DNA of 44,049 bases from Nostoc sp. JL33 (GCF_017114985.1 NZ_JABXKP010000043.1:59024-103072); one strand, 5' to 3'. Numbered from the stretch's first letter, positions 14,843 to 24,050 are shown. Numbers and translations: made by a program. The notes: generated from the letters alone by a model not told the origin.

Positions 14843-16579
14843 CTATTTGCGGTCTTCAGGATTGGCAGCAACGGCTGGGTCGGGTTCTGCTCTTAATACT
14901 GAGTTTGGCCCACCAGATAAGACTGGATTGGGATCATACAAAGGTACACCTTCTTTAGCCCTTTCCAAACCGTAGTCGTAGGGGCCCGTAGCCAGTACTG
15001 GAGTTTGATCAAAATTCTCGATCGCAGGTGGTGAGGTCGTCATCCACTCTAAGGTCAATGCTCTCCAAGGATTATTACCAGCTTTCTCGCCGTATAACCA
15101 ACTCCAAATGGCATTGATGATGAAGGGGAATGTCGAAATTGCGAGTATATAAGAACCATACGTGCAAATTTCGTTCAATGTTGTGAATTTGGGGTCATAT
15201 TGGGCAATACGACGATTCATGCCCATTAAACCCAGTTTGTGCATGGGTAAGAAGGTCATGTTTAAACCCACAATGGTCAAGGCAAAGTGAACCTTACCCC
15301 AAAATTCGTTCAGCATCCGTCCCGTCATTTTCGGGAACCAATGGTAAATGCCTGCAAAAATCCCCAGTACACTACCGCCAAATAGGACGTAGTGCAAGTG
15401 AGCCACCACAAAATAGGTGTCGTGGACGTGAATATCAAAAGGCACTGCTGCCAACATCACGCCACTGATACCGCCGATTACAAAGGTGCCAACAAAGCCG
15501 ATGGCGAACAGCATGGCGCTGTTAAGCTGGATTTTTCCACCCCACATGGTGGCTAACCAACTAAATATTTTAATTCCCGTGGGTACGGCAATGATCATGG
15601 TGGTGATCATGAAGAACATTCGCAACCAACCGGGGATACCACTGGTAAACATGTGGTGCGCCCAAACGATTAGCCCCAAAAAGCTGATGGCAAGAGAGGA
15701 ATAAGCGATCGCTTTATAGCCAAAAACCGGCTTGCGGGAATGCACCGGGATAATTTCTGAAATTGCGCCAAAGAAGGGCAAAATCATGATGTAAACCGCC
15801 GGATGGGAGTAAAACCAGAACATGTGCTGGTATACTACTGGGTCGCCACCGCCAGTTGGGTTAAAAAATGTTGTCCCGGCAATTAAGTCAAAAGCCAGCA
15901 GAATCAGACCTGCTGCGAGGACTGGGGTTGATACCAAAACTAGCGCCGAAGTGGCGAACATTGCCCAGCAGAACAAGGGCATTTTGTGGATGTCCATGCT
16001 GGGGATACGCATCTTGATCAATGTTACCAGGAAATTTATCGCCCCCAAAATAGATGATGTACCGAGTAGCAAGACACTCATAATCCAAATGCCTTGCCCC
16101 ACTTGCCCTGTTACCAAACTCAGGGGAGGGTAGGAAGTCCAACCTGCATCCGGTGCATCACCTACCGCTAAACTGGCGATCAGCAATATACCCGCAGGGG
16201 GGATCATCCAAAAGGCAACAGCATTCAGCCGAGGAAATGCCATATCTTTTGCCCCAATCATCAGGGGAATTAGATAGTTAGCAAACCCTGCCCCAGTTGG
16301 CACAATCCACAAGAAAATCATGATCGTGGCGTGCAGCGTAAAAAGACTGTTGTAGACTTCTGGGGTAACAAAATCTACCTCTGGAGTTCGCAGTTCTGTG
16401 CGAACCAAGTCAGCCATTACACCGCCAATGCAGTAGAAAATAAACGAAGTGACTAGGTATTGAATCCCAATCACCTTATGGTCGGTTTGAAAGCCAAAGA
16501 AGTCTTGCCATTTTCTGACCCCTGGTTCCTCACTAAGGGCAGGGATATTGGCAGTTTCTTGCAACTGAGCTTGTGTCAT
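14843..16579 (-). CDS. ctaD: Cytochrome c oxidase subunit I
   Basis: 578 residues, the catalytic subunit that reduces O2 and pumps protons. Visible ligands: H83 (TLHATIMIF, low-spin heme), H259 and Y263 in YSHPAVYI (CuB and the cross-linked Tyr), H308-H309 (CuB), H394 (high-spin heme) and H396 (low-spin heme), plus K337 of the K-channel. The usual D-channel glutamate of HPEVY is replaced (HPAVY) and is preceded by Tyr-Ser, the signature of A2-type heme-copper oxidases. Second gene of the operon; 67 bp after ctaC. The last ~50 residues are a polar tail. Confidence 0.97.
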   Translation of the reverse strand: MTQAQLQETANIPALSEEPGVRKWQDFFGFQTDHKVIGIQYLVTSFIFYCIGGVMADLVRTELRTPEVDFVTPEVYNSLFTLHATIMIFLWIVPTGAGFANYLIPLMIGAKDMAFPRLNAVAFWMIPPAGILLIASLAVGDAPDAGWTSYPPLSLVTGQVGQGIWIMSVLLLGTSSILGAINFLVTLIKMRIPSMDIHKMPLFCWAMFATSALVLVSTPVLAAGLILLAFDLIAGTTFFNPTGGGDPVVYQHMFWFYSHPAVYIMILPFFGAISEIIPVHSRKPVFGYKAIAYSSLAISFLGLIVWAHHMFTSGIPGWLRMFFMITTMIIAVPTGIKIFSWLATMWGGKIQLNSAMLFAIGFVGTFVIGGISGVMLAAVPFDIHVHDTYFVVAHLHYVLFGGSVLGIFAGIYHWFPKMTGRMLNEFWGKVHFALTIVGLNMTFLPMHKLGLMGMNRRIAQYDPKFTTLNEICTYGSYILAISTFPFIINAIWSWLYGEKAGNNPWRALTLEWMTTSPPAIENFDQTPVLATGPYDYGLERAKEGVPLYDPNPVLSGGPNSVLRAEPDPAVAANPEDRK

Positions 16580-16580
16580 A

Positions 16581-16622
16581 GTCGTTAGTCATTAGTCATT
16601 AGTCATTAGTCGTTAGTCATTG
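16581..16622. repeat. STRR heptamer repeat (gtcatta)n in the ctaC-ctaD spacer
   Basis: About six copies of gtcatta or gtcgtta directly upstream of the ctaD start codon (16,577-16,579). They occupy the place where the ctaD ribosome-binding site would be expected, and no clear purine-rich site is seen there. Confidence 0.9.
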
Positions 16623-16646
16623 GATTTTGACTAAATAACATATTGA

Positions 16647-17729
16647 CTAATGGTGAACTTGATGGAGGATTTCTGGCTTAATTCCCATGTCCTTGGTATA
16701 AGGAGCGAGAAATTCATTTGGGGATAGATTCGCAGGGTTAACAGCAACGGCTTGATTTAGCGTTTCTTTGCTGGCAACTAGCTGCTCTTGCACCCATTTA
16801 TCAAAGGCTTCTTGTGGCTCAATGACTACTGGTGCTCTCATTGCACCGTGGTAGGGGCCACAAAGTTCAGCACAGATCAGGACATAATCTCCTGCTTTTT
16901 TGGGGGTGAAGCGAATCTCGCTTTGCCTACCGGGGATCGCATCTTGTTTCAGGCGGAACTCTGGCACCCAGAAGGCGTGGATGACATCGTTGGCTGTCAT
17001 ATTGATTTCTACTTCACGCCCGATGGGGACGTGCATTTCACCTGTAGTTATACCAGTTTCAGGATAGGTGAAAATCCAGGCATATTGTAGACCAGTGACG
17101 TTGATCCGCAATCCTGCTGGTTTACCTGCTTTATCAGGAGTTCCCCCAATTGTCGGAGCAACAATACCTACACCTGGAGCATTCCGCAGTTGGGGAATTT
17201 GATCAGCATTGCGAACTTCTGCGGTAGCTGGGTCTTGCATTGCCTGATCAGATTTTTCTTGATTGAGGTTGGGTTCGGTGCTAGGAGGAGTATCGCTTAA
17301 AGTTGCGGCGAGTGCGCTTCCAGGCATTGCCATTGACTCCTGATTCATCGGCGCTTGATGGATAGCATGGGGATCAAAGCCACCGATTTCGTTGTAGACA
17401 TCAAAACTGTAAACAGAAATACCGATAACGATAATTGCTGGGATCGCCGTCCAGAGAATTTCTAGAGGTACATTGCCCTCAACTGGTGGGCCGTCTTCAT
17501 TGTCACCTGCACGCCGACGGTATTTAAATGCAGAGTAAATTAAAATACCTTCAACTAGCAGGAATATACCTGTAGAAATGATCATCATCGCGTTGAATAG
17601 ACCATCCACTAATACGGCTTCATCCGTTGCTGCTGACGGCAACAGACCGTGATTTTGACCGTACCAAAAGCTGACTAGCGTTAGCACGATGCCAATGAGT
17701 AATGTCCAGATTGAACTTGGAATCTTCAC
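16647..17729 (-). CDS. ctaC: Cytochrome c oxidase subunit II
   Basis: 360 residues. Three hydrophobic segments (8-27 signal/anchor, 45-68, 91-112) precede a cupredoxin domain on the outer side. The CuA ligands are all present: H251, C286, E288, C290, H294 and M297 (CAELCGPYHGAM), with HAFWVPEFRLK before them. It takes electrons from cytochrome c6/plastocyanin. Between the membrane part and the cupredoxin is an unusually long, Met/Pro/Ser-rich linker (about 118-200). It is first in the operon; the promoter must lie in the 17,730-18,253 spacer, shared with divergent ctaA. Confidence 0.96.
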   Translation of the reverse strand: MKIPSSIWTLLIGIVLTLVSFWYGQNHGLLPSAATDEAVLVDGLFNAMMIISTGIFLLVEGILIYSAFKYRRRAGDNEDGPPVEGNVPLEILWTAIPAIIVIGISVYSFDVYNEIGGFDPHAIHQAPMNQESMAMPGSALAATLSDTPPSTEPNLNQEKSDQAMQDPATAEVRNADQIPQLRNAPGVGIVAPTIGGTPDKAGKPAGLRINVTGLQYAWIFTYPETGITTGEMHVPIGREVEINMTANDVIHAFWVPEFRLKQDAIPGRQSEIRFTPKKAGDYVLICAELCGPYHGAMRAPVVIEPQEAFDKWVQEQLVASKETLNQAVAVNPANLSPNEFLAPYTKDMGIKPEILHQVHH

Positions 17730-18253
17730 GGCTTACTTAATTGAATTTACTACGTTATCTTAAAGCTGCTCACTTACTAAGGTAGTCTAGGCTGGAAGGC
17801 ATAGAGTCCAATGGCCTGAAATTTTTATTAATTTTTTTGACTATTTTACTAACTTTGAGTAAAAGGTGAGTATCAAGAGCCAGGAGGCAGGAGTAACCCA
17901 GATTTCAAAGCATAGGATTGAAGCACTGGCTTTTATACCCAAAATTAAAGTTTTCATTCATAATTCTTTCCTCCTGCTCCTGCCTTCTGATATCATATGC
18001 TGCCAAAAATAGATACAAATCAGGGGAGAAATTTAAGGAAAAATTTAGAATGCTTAAATTAATTGTCATTAATTAATTTCTTACATCTTGAAAAATACCT
18101 AAAGCTTCAGGCAAAACATTGCTGGAGTGATTCAAAGTATAAGTGAGTGCTAATCTATAAACCGCTAGCCTATACGCTAGGGTGGAGATGGGACGCTAAA
18201 AGAAAATTGAAAATTTTAAAAGATCCACCAAGAGCGGGCAGAAGGTATCGTTG
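17730..18253. other. Divergent spacer between ctaC and ctaA
   Basis: No gene seen. It is A/T-rich with short repeats (caggaggcaggag; aaccgctagcctatacgctaggg at about 18,158). It must carry the promoters of both the structural operon and the heme A synthesis gene, so it is where oxidase expression is set. I cannot pick convincing promoter boxes. Confidence 0.5.
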
Positions 18254-19174
18254 ATGAGCGAATTTGTCCTACAACAACAAAATGAAGCGGCGCTTCAGCA
18301 GCAAAAGCCCAAGGAAATGATTCGTCGCTTGGTGTGGAAAATATGCATAGCCACCTTAATTTTGATGGCAATAGGCAGCGCCACCCGCGTGATGAATGCT
18401 GGACTTGCTTGCCCAGACTGGCCTTTGTGCTATGGCGAACTGGTGCCAGCCAAGCAAATGAATCTCCAGGTGTTCCTGGAGTGGTTTCACAGATTGGATG
18501 CAGCTTTAATTGGTTTAAGCGCGATCGCACTCTTCGGTTTGTCCTGGTGGCATCGTCGTTTCTTACCCTCTTGGCTGCCTTGGGCATCGACATTCGCCCT
18601 GTTTTTAATTGTCTTCCAAGGCATCTTGGGGGGACTGAGCGTCACCGAACTGTTGCGGTTTGATATCGTTACCGCCCATTTAGGAACGGCGCTGTTATTT
18701 TTTAGCACCCTCCTGATTATTGGCACGGCGCTCACACCCTATCAGGGGACTGGAACCGTTGGTAAGTTAGCTTGGGTAGGTTTAACTGCTGCTGTTCTGG
18801 TTTACCTGCAAAGTCTGCTAGGTGCTTTGGTAGGCTCTCGCTGGGCGCTACACCAATGCCTCGGCGGTTCTCAACTTTGTACTGTGATGTACAGTCATAT
18901 TGCTGGTTTAGTGCCGCCAACAATAGCAACCTTGGCAATGGTATTTATGTGTTGGCGGACACCAGCACTACATCCAGCTTTGCGGCGACTGGCAAATATC
19001 GCTGGTGGGTTGTTGAGCTTACAAATCTTGTTGGGATTCGCCACTTTCAAATTACATCTCCAAGTCGAGCCTCTCACCGTCTCTCACCAAGCTATAGGAG
19101 CTACTTTGTTGGGTACTTTGGTGGCTTTCACAGTTCTTGCACTGCGTGACTCAGTTAGTGCTCAGTCACGTTAG
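18254..19174 (+). CDS. ctaA: Heme A synthase
   Basis: 306 residues, eight membrane helices. It oxidises the C8 methyl group of heme O to make heme A for CtaD. Seen: ATRVMNAGLACPDWPLCYG with the first Cys pair, WFHRLDA with an axial His, VTAHLGTALL, HQCLGGSQLC with the second Cys region, YSHIAGL and VSHQAIGA. The ATG at 18,254 is chosen over a TTG directly before it. A polar, Gln-rich N-terminal extension (about 25 residues) precedes the first helix. It diverges from ctaC and is followed by ctaB, 278 bp on. Confidence 0.93.
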   Translation: MSEFVLQQQNEAALQQQKPKEMIRRLVWKICIATLILMAIGSATRVMNAGLACPDWPLCYGELVPAKQMNLQVFLEWFHRLDAALIGLSAIALFGLSWWHRRFLPSWLPWASTFALFLIVFQGILGGLSVTELLRFDIVTAHLGTALLFFSTLLIIGTALTPYQGTGTVGKLAWVGLTAAVLVYLQSLLGALVGSRWALHQCLGGSQLCTVMYSHIAGLVPPTIATLAMVFMCWRTPALHPALRRLANIAGGLLSLQILLGFATFKLHLQVEPLTVSHQAIGATLLGTLVAFTVLALRDSVSAQSR

Positions 19175-19284
19175 CTTTCTTCGGGGCGTTTAGCCCGTGC
19201 TGAGTGCTGAGTAGGGAATGGGGGAAATGAGGGAGATCAGGAAGCAGGCACAGGGGAAGAATTCCTAACTCCTAATTTCTAACT

Positions 19285-19314
19285 CAGCACGAGCTAAACC
19301 CTAGCTATCCGCTA
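19285..19314. repeat. 30-bp dispersed repeat, copy A
   Basis: Starts cagcacgagctaaac and ends gctatccgcta. An identical 30-base copy lies at 41,493-41,522, where it overlaps the stop codon of the efflux pump gene. It sits between ctaA and ctaB. Confidence 0.85.
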
Positions 19315-19452
19315 ACAGCACTGATAAAAGGCGCAACGGCGAGTATTGCGACCCACGCAGGTGCAGAAAATCTGTGTTTTCGTTTGCCTGAAAGAGCCAC
19401 CTTGAGCGGGGGCTGCATATAAGTTGTTGAAAAATAAGGAAGCAGAGCCAAA

Positions 19453-20406
19453 ATGATTGAGACTAATGTCTCTCGCCACCACCAAACATTTTTACAGGTA
19501 ATTCAAAGTTACTACCAGCTAACGAAGCCTCGGATTATTCCGTTGCTTTTGATTACCACGGCTGGGAGTATGTGGATTGCTGCGAAGGGAGAAGTAGACC
19601 CATTGCTGTTGCTAGTAACTCTCACTGGTGGCACCTTGGCGGCTGCAAGCGCCCAGACGATTAACTGTGTCTATGACCGGGATATTGATTATGACATGGA
19701 ACGGACGCGCCATCGTCCGATACCTTCCGGTAAGGTGCAGCCGCGCGATGCTCTAATTTTTGCGATCGCACTGGCAACAATTTCTTTTACACTCCTAGCA
19801 GTATTTGCCAACCTGTTAGCTGCTTTATTAGCCTTCTCTGGCATCGTCTTTTATATTTTGGTCTACACTCACTGGCTAAAACGCCACAGCACCCAGAATA
19901 TCGTCATTGGTGGGGCTGCTGGGGCAATTCCGGCTTTAGTGGGTTGGGCTGCTGTCACAGGCACATTAAGCTGGTCAGCATGGTTAATTTTTGCCATCGT
20001 CTTTTTGTGGACACCACCCCATTTCTGGGCTTTAGCTCTGATGATTCGGGATGATTACGCAAAGGTAGGGATACCAATGCTACCTGTGATTGAAGGTGAT
20101 ACGGCAACAGTGAAGCAGATTTGGTACTATACGCTGCTTACCGTAGTTGCAACCGTGTTATTGGTTTATCCCTTGGGTGCAAGTGGAATTCTTTATGCTG
20201 CGATCGCTGTAATTCTGGGAGGATTATTTATCCAGAAATCTTGGCGTTTGTTGCAAAATCCAGAGGATCGCGCTGTAGCTAAAGAGTTGTTTCTCTTTTC
20301 CATCTCCTACATGATGCTGTTGTGTCTGGGGATGGTAGTTGATAGTCTTCCCGTTACCCATAATTTAATTAGTGCGGTGATTAATCATCTGCATTTTATT
20401 GGTTAG
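19453..20406 (+). CDS. ctaB: Protoheme IX farnesyltransferase (heme O synthase)
   Basis: 317 residues, UbiA-type prenyltransferase with about eight to nine membrane helices. It adds a farnesyl group to heme B, giving the heme O that CtaA converts to heme A. The first aspartate-rich motif [19 protein letters not shown] is near residue 76 and the second, [14 protein letters not shown], near 206, with TPPHFWALA just before it. A ribosome-binding sequence (aaggaagcagag) precedes the ATG. It forms a functional unit with ctaA and the divergent ctaCDE operon. Confidence 0.96.
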   Translation: MIETNVSRHHQTFLQVIQSYYQLTKPRIIPLLLITTAGSMWIAAKGEVDPLLLLVTLTGGTLAAASAQTINCVYDRDIDYDMERTRHRPIPSGKVQPRDALIFAIALATISFTLLAVFANLLAALLAFSGIVFYILVYTHWLKRHSTQNIVIGGAAGAIPALVGWAAVTGTLSWSAWLIFAIVFLWTPPHFWALALMIRDDYAKVGIPMLPVIEGDTATVKQIWYYTLLTVVATVLLVYPLGASGILYAAIAVILGGLFIQKSWRLLQNPEDRAVAKELFLFSISYMMLLCLGMVVDSLPVTHNLISAVINHLHFIG

Positions 20407-20421
20407 GGGATGGAAAATTTA

Positions 20422-20458
20422 GCGATCGCGTTTGGTAAAGGGGCGCGATCGCATTTTT
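20422..20458 (+). terminator. HIP1-based terminator of ctaB
   Basis: gcgatcgcg (20,422-20,430) pairs with cgcgatcgc (20,444-20,452), followed by atttttgg. It starts 16 bp after the ctaB stop. Both arms contain the HIP1 octamer, so a common genomic word has been used as a terminator stem. Confidence 0.65.
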
Positions 20459-20592
20459 GGAAGTTAAAAAATATACATAATAATTAGAGTTTGGCGGATT
20501 TGCGATGTCTAGGATGGGCTACGCCTACGCAAGTACAATTTCACTCATAACCAAATTAATTAAAAAGCTGAATGACCTTGTAAAAAATCTAA

Positions 20593-20856
20593 ATGTTGAC
20601 AAATTACATTCGTACAGCAATGCACAAAGCAACCTACGAGTTGCTTGAGGATAGAACTTTCTATGGCGAAATTCCAGAATGTCAAGGAGTGTGGGCAAAC
20701 GCTGCAACACTAGACGCTTGCCGGGAGGATTTGCAAGATGCTCTTGAAGGATGGATTATTTTAGGATTGCGTTTGGGTCATACTCTACCTATACTTGATG
20801 GCGAGGTTGTCTATATATTGGGAAGAGGAGTAAAACGCAAAGGAACGCAAAGTTGA
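20593..20856 (+). CDS. HicB-like orphan protein
   Basis: 87 residues of the HicB-like antitoxin fold: MLTNYIRTAMHKATYELLED, then TFYGEIPECQGVWANAATLDACREDLQDALEGWIILGLRLGHTLPILDG. Sequence and start fit the family well. The last ~15 residues (VKRKGTQS) differ from the usual end and come from a repeat (aacgcaaaggaacgcaaag), so the original C-terminus may have been replaced. No hicA-type toxin gene is adjacent. The next gene, also HicB-like, is convergent. Confidence 0.75.
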   Translation: MLTNYIRTAMHKATYELLEDRTFYGEIPECQGVWANAATLDACREDLQDALEGWIILGLRLGHTLPILDGEVVYILGRGVKRKGTQS

Positions 20857-20876
20857 GCGCAAAGGGACGCAGAGTT

Positions 20877-21068
20877 TTAAAGCAGTATCCAGATTATTTT
20901 GGAACAGCGTTGTTCATTAGGAAAATGGCAGTGAACCGCATCACGGATCATTTCGCGTAGTGTTTCTATATCGTCAGCCTGAGTAAAAATTGACTCAGTT
21001 AGAGCTACTGCTGTATAACCACCATCTGGATCATCTTCAACGATAAATACAATTTCAGTCATAGCCAA
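20877..21068 (-). CDS. Second small HicB-like protein (DUF1902-like)
   Basis: 63 residues: EIVFIVEDDPDGGYTAVALTESIFTQADDIETLREMIRDAVHCHFPNE, the pattern of short HicB-like proteins often mislabelled as 2-oxoisovalerate dehydrogenase fragments. Relatives usually continue with PKxIRLHFVR; here the end after FPNE is changed (QRCSKIIWILL), so the C-terminus may be frameshifted or decayed. No toxin partner is adjacent on this strand. It converges on the HicB-like gene at 20,593. Confidence 0.65.
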   Translation of the reverse strand: MAMTEIVFIVEDDPDGGYTAVALTESIFTQADDIETLREMIRDAVHCHFPNEQRCSKIIWILL

Positions 21069-21089
21069 TTTTTCCTTAACTACTAAATT

Positions 21090-22793
21090 TTACAATTTAC
21101 AAGCCCTAATAAGAGAGAAAAAATCCTCCCAAGCGCCCGAATAACCAAATATTAACTTTCTTCCCTCTCCACCCCAAAAAGTAGGAAATGCTCCTTCTGG
21201 TGCATGAATGCTAAAAGTAAGTTCAGAATATTCTTTCCAGTTATTATTGACACGCCAACCTAAACGATCGCCTACTTTAATCCAATCACGGTCTAATATT
21301 AACCAAATTTTTCTTTGAACAGTAAAGCCAAAACGCCCCTTGCTATACTTTAGCCAAATTTCATTAATTTTCCTGATATCTTGGCAGGGAAATCTGTTAA
21401 TACTTTCTGAGTCAAGCCAGCCATCTTTTTCTCGACAAGAGATTTCCAATATCAGTGTGCCAGTTACTCGATCAGCATCTTTCCACTTACCTGCTTCCAA
21501 CAAAGTAATTAACATTTGTGTGCAATCTATTCGTATGAGGTAAAAATTATCGTACTGTACTGAAGTACTTCGTTTGCCAAAAATTGCGTTACCATTGGGG
21601 GAAATTTTTCCCTTACTTAATCCCTTTTGCCATTTCCACAAGAAATGCTCTGAATAAACTTCATTTTCTTGAATGATTACCTCACTCGTTTTAGAATCAA
21701 TTTCTCCATTGATTTTAATGCGATAAGTCCAGCCCACATTTACATCTCTAACATTCAAATTTCCATCAAATGAGTTACCATTTTTGCTAGTGATACAGAG
21801 AGTAATAAATATATGTGTTCTAGTTTTAGACTTACCGCACCAAGTACCAATCATTGAAAGAGACGAAGTTTCTAGTTCTAGAGATGATATAAGTTGCGAT
21901 TCATTGCAATAATCTGTAAATACGTCATTGACAGATTGATAGCGGTCTTTAACATAATCCTGAATTAACTTATCTAAAACTTTCCCCAAGTCAGGAGTGA
22001 TACTTATACCTTGTGGTAAGTATTTTCTCCATATCCAGCAACCCTTGAGTGCATCATAAAGTTCATCAGAACCATCTGCCTTTGGTAAACATTGCGTTAA
22101 TAGCCGAATACAAGTTACACCCAAACTATAAAGGTCACTTGCAGGGAAAACTTGACCACGCATTTGCTCTAGAGGTGTATATCCAGGCGTTCCTACTGTT
22201 GTGCCAACACCTACAAAAGTTTTTGTAATTTGTTTAGAAACACCAAAATCAATTAATATTAACTTGCCATCCAAACGGCGCATGATATTTTCTGGCTTGA
22301 TATCTCGGTGAATTACACCGCGTTCATGGATAAACTTCAGGATAGGCAATAAATCAGTTAAAAGCTGTTTTATCTTTTCTTCGCTAAAAGCTCCCTGCTG
22401 CTGCAATTCTTGTAATAAATTCTGCCCCTGAATCAACTCTTGTACCAAATAAAGCCGCTTATCCTGTTCAAAATAAGCAATCAGGCTGGGAATTTGCGGG
22501 TGTTCTCCTAAGTCATACAGACGCTTCGCTTCTTGCTTAAATAACTCTGTAGCTTTTTCAAGTGCAGCCGTTCCTTCAAATTGAGGGACAAATTGCTTAA
22601 TTACGCAAGCTTCGTCTATCCTATCTACATCCCTAGCTTCATAAGTTCTGCTAAATCCACCCTCACCCAAAAGTCGTATTACCCGAAAACGGTTTCTGAA
22701 TAATGGTGTGAGTGTTTGTCCACACTTAATGCAAAACTTATTGTCATCAGGGTTAAAGGGATTTGAACAACTGGAATTAGAACAGTAAAGCAT
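21090..22793 (-). CDS. Zinc-ribbon / Ser-Thr kinase / GUN4-domain protein
   Basis: 567 residues in four parts. (1) Zinc ribbon with C4, C9, C21, C24. (2) Hanks-type kinase about 36-295: GEGGFSRTY (43-51), VIK (66), HRDIKPEN (162-169), DFG (182-184), GTPGYTPLEQ (201-210). (3) About 310-422, a beta-rich segment I do not recognise (GTWCGKSKTRTHIF ... QYDNFYLIR). (4) GUN4 domain about 426-567: LITLLEAGKWKDADRVT, FPCQDIRKINEIWLKYSKGRFGFTVQ, GWRVNNNWKEYSELTFSIHAPEGAFP. GUN4 binds protoporphyrin/Mg-protoporphyrin and stimulates Mg-chelatase, so the kinase may respond to tetrapyrroles. That link is inferred. No membrane helix. Confidence 0.88.
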   Translation of the reverse strand: MLYCSNSSCSNPFNPDDNKFCIKCGQTLTPLFRNRFRVIRLLGEGGFSRTYEARDVDRIDEACVIKQFVPQFEGTAALEKATELFKQEAKRLYDLGEHPQIPSLIAYFEQDKRLYLVQELIQGQNLLQELQQQGAFSEEKIKQLLTDLLPILKFIHERGVIHRDIKPENIMRRLDGKLILIDFGVSKQITKTFVGVGTTVGTPGYTPLEQMRGQVFPASDLYSLGVTCIRLLTQCLPKADGSDELYDALKGCWIWRKYLPQGISITPDLGKVLDKLIQDYVKDRYQSVNDVFTDYCNESQLISSLELETSSLSMIGTWCGKSKTRTHIFITLCITSKNGNSFDGNLNVRDVNVGWTYRIKINGEIDSKTSEVIIQENEVYSEHFLWKWQKGLSKGKISPNGNAIFGKRSTSVQYDNFYLIRIDCTQMLITLLEAGKWKDADRVTGTLILEISCREKDGWLDSESINRFPCQDIRKINEIWLKYSKGRFGFTVQRKIWLILDRDWIKVGDRLGWRVNNNWKEYSELTFSIHAPEGAFPTFWGGEGRKLIFGYSGAWEDFFSLIRACKL

Positions 22794-22977
22794 ATTTGGG
22801 AATAAGCAGAGGTGTCTATGTTCAGTTTTCCCAATTTCTGCTTACTGTGTTTCACGAGTCTTGATATTTTTGAGCAAATTACTTCTAGTGGCGGCTACAG
22901 TCTCAAGTTACTTTTGCTAGCGTAGTGATATAAGGTTTATCGCTCCCCAGTATGCGGCTGGAAGCAAAAGGATTAAT

Positions 22978-23853
22978 ATGGCTCATTTAAATCAGCGTCG
23001 TCCCCAAAATGTCAACGGCGATTTTTATGTAGATACTACCTGTATTGATTGTGATACCTGTCGCTGGATGGCTCCTGAAGTATTTTATGATGTTGATGAC
23101 CAATCGGCTGTTTATCATCAACCAACGAATGAAGCGGAAAGATTAGCAGCGCTTGAAGCACTTTTAGCTTGTCCTACTAGTTCTATTGGCACAGTTGAGA
23201 AACCAAAAGATATCAAAGTTGCTCAACAACAGTTTCCAATATTAGTAGCGGAAAATGTTTACCATTGCGGCTATCATTCTGAAAAATCTTACGGTGCTGC
23301 TAGCTATTTAATTCAACATCCAGAAGGTAACATTTTGGTGGATTCTCCCCGGTTTACGCCGCCTTTAGTCAAGCGTTTAGAAGAACTGGGGCCAATTCGT
23401 TATATGTACCTAACTCATAAGGATGATGTGGCAGATCATCAAAAGTTTGCCGACCATTTTCAGTGCGATCGCATCCTCCATACTGATGATATTACTGCGG
23501 ATACTCGCAATGTGGAAATACAGCTAACTGGTTCTGAACCATTTACCTTGACTCCAGATTTATTAATTATCCCAGTTCCCGGTCACACCAAAGGACAAAC
23601 TGTTCTACTTTATAAAAATAAGTTTCTGTTCACTGGCGATCATCTCGCTTGGTCAGAAAGCTTGCACCAACTGACTGCATTCCACGGTGTCTGCTGGTAT
23701 TCTTGGTCAGAACAGACTAAATCAATGCGTAACTTGGCTAATTACTCTTTTGAGTGGGTGCTACCAGGTCATGGGCGAAGGTTTCATGCTGATAGGGAAA
23801 CCATGCGTCAGCAGATGCACAAGTGTATTGAGTTCATGGAATCTTTGGATTGA
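22978..23853 (+). CDS. Ferredoxin-like / metallo-beta-lactamase fold hydrolase
   Basis: 291 residues. The N-terminal ~70 residues are a single-cluster ferredoxin-like domain: C22-x2-C25-x2-C28 and C65-P, suited to one [4Fe-4S] cluster. Residues about 85-290 are an MBL fold: THKDDVADH (146-154) in place of the canonical HxHxDH, PGHTKG (H203), TGDH (D221) and PGHGRRFH near the end. The metal site is thus a variant, with the second His replaced by Asp. Likely an oxidoreductase or hydrolase with an electron-transfer module; substrate unknown. It diverges from the kinase-GUN4 gene with a 184-bp spacer. Confidence 0.85.
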   Translation: MAHLNQRRPQNVNGDFYVDTTCIDCDTCRWMAPEVFYDVDDQSAVYHQPTNEAERLAALEALLACPTSSIGTVEKPKDIKVAQQQFPILVAENVYHCGYHSEKSYGAASYLIQHPEGNILVDSPRFTPPLVKRLEELGPIRYMYLTHKDDVADHQKFADHFQCDRILHTDDITADTRNVEIQLTGSEPFTLTPDLLIIPVPGHTKGQTVLLYKNKFLFTGDHLAWSESLHQLTAFHGVCWYSWSEQTKSMRNLANYSFEWVLPGHGRRFHADRETMRQQMHKCIEFMESLD

Positions 23854-23870
23854 CAACCTTAGTCTTTGAA

Positions 23871-23948
23871 AATCCCCCCAACCCCCGATAAATTGAGGGA
23901 CTTTTAGAGTTTCTTTTCCCCCCTTTTTAAGGGGGGTTAGGGGGGATC
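23871..23948. repeat. C/G-rich inverted-repeat element
   Basis: Starts aatccccccaaccccc and ends ggggggttaggggggatc, inverted copies of one another, with an inner ccccccttttt-aagggggg pairing. It lies 18 bp after the MBL gene stop and may act as its transcript end. This style of element is common in Nostoc spacers. Confidence 0.6.
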
Positions 23949-24050
23949 TTCCAGTTTGAAAACAGTCTCTAGGTCTTGTACTAGACGCTTCTCCACTTCC
24001 GAAACTGTCTTTGCACATCCCGTTATTTTCAAGTTGAAGAAATAGTAAGC

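Noticed and set aside
20593..21068. A complete HicAB toxin-antitoxin system
   Set aside because: Both genes are HicB-like and no HicA-type frame is found on either strand nearby.
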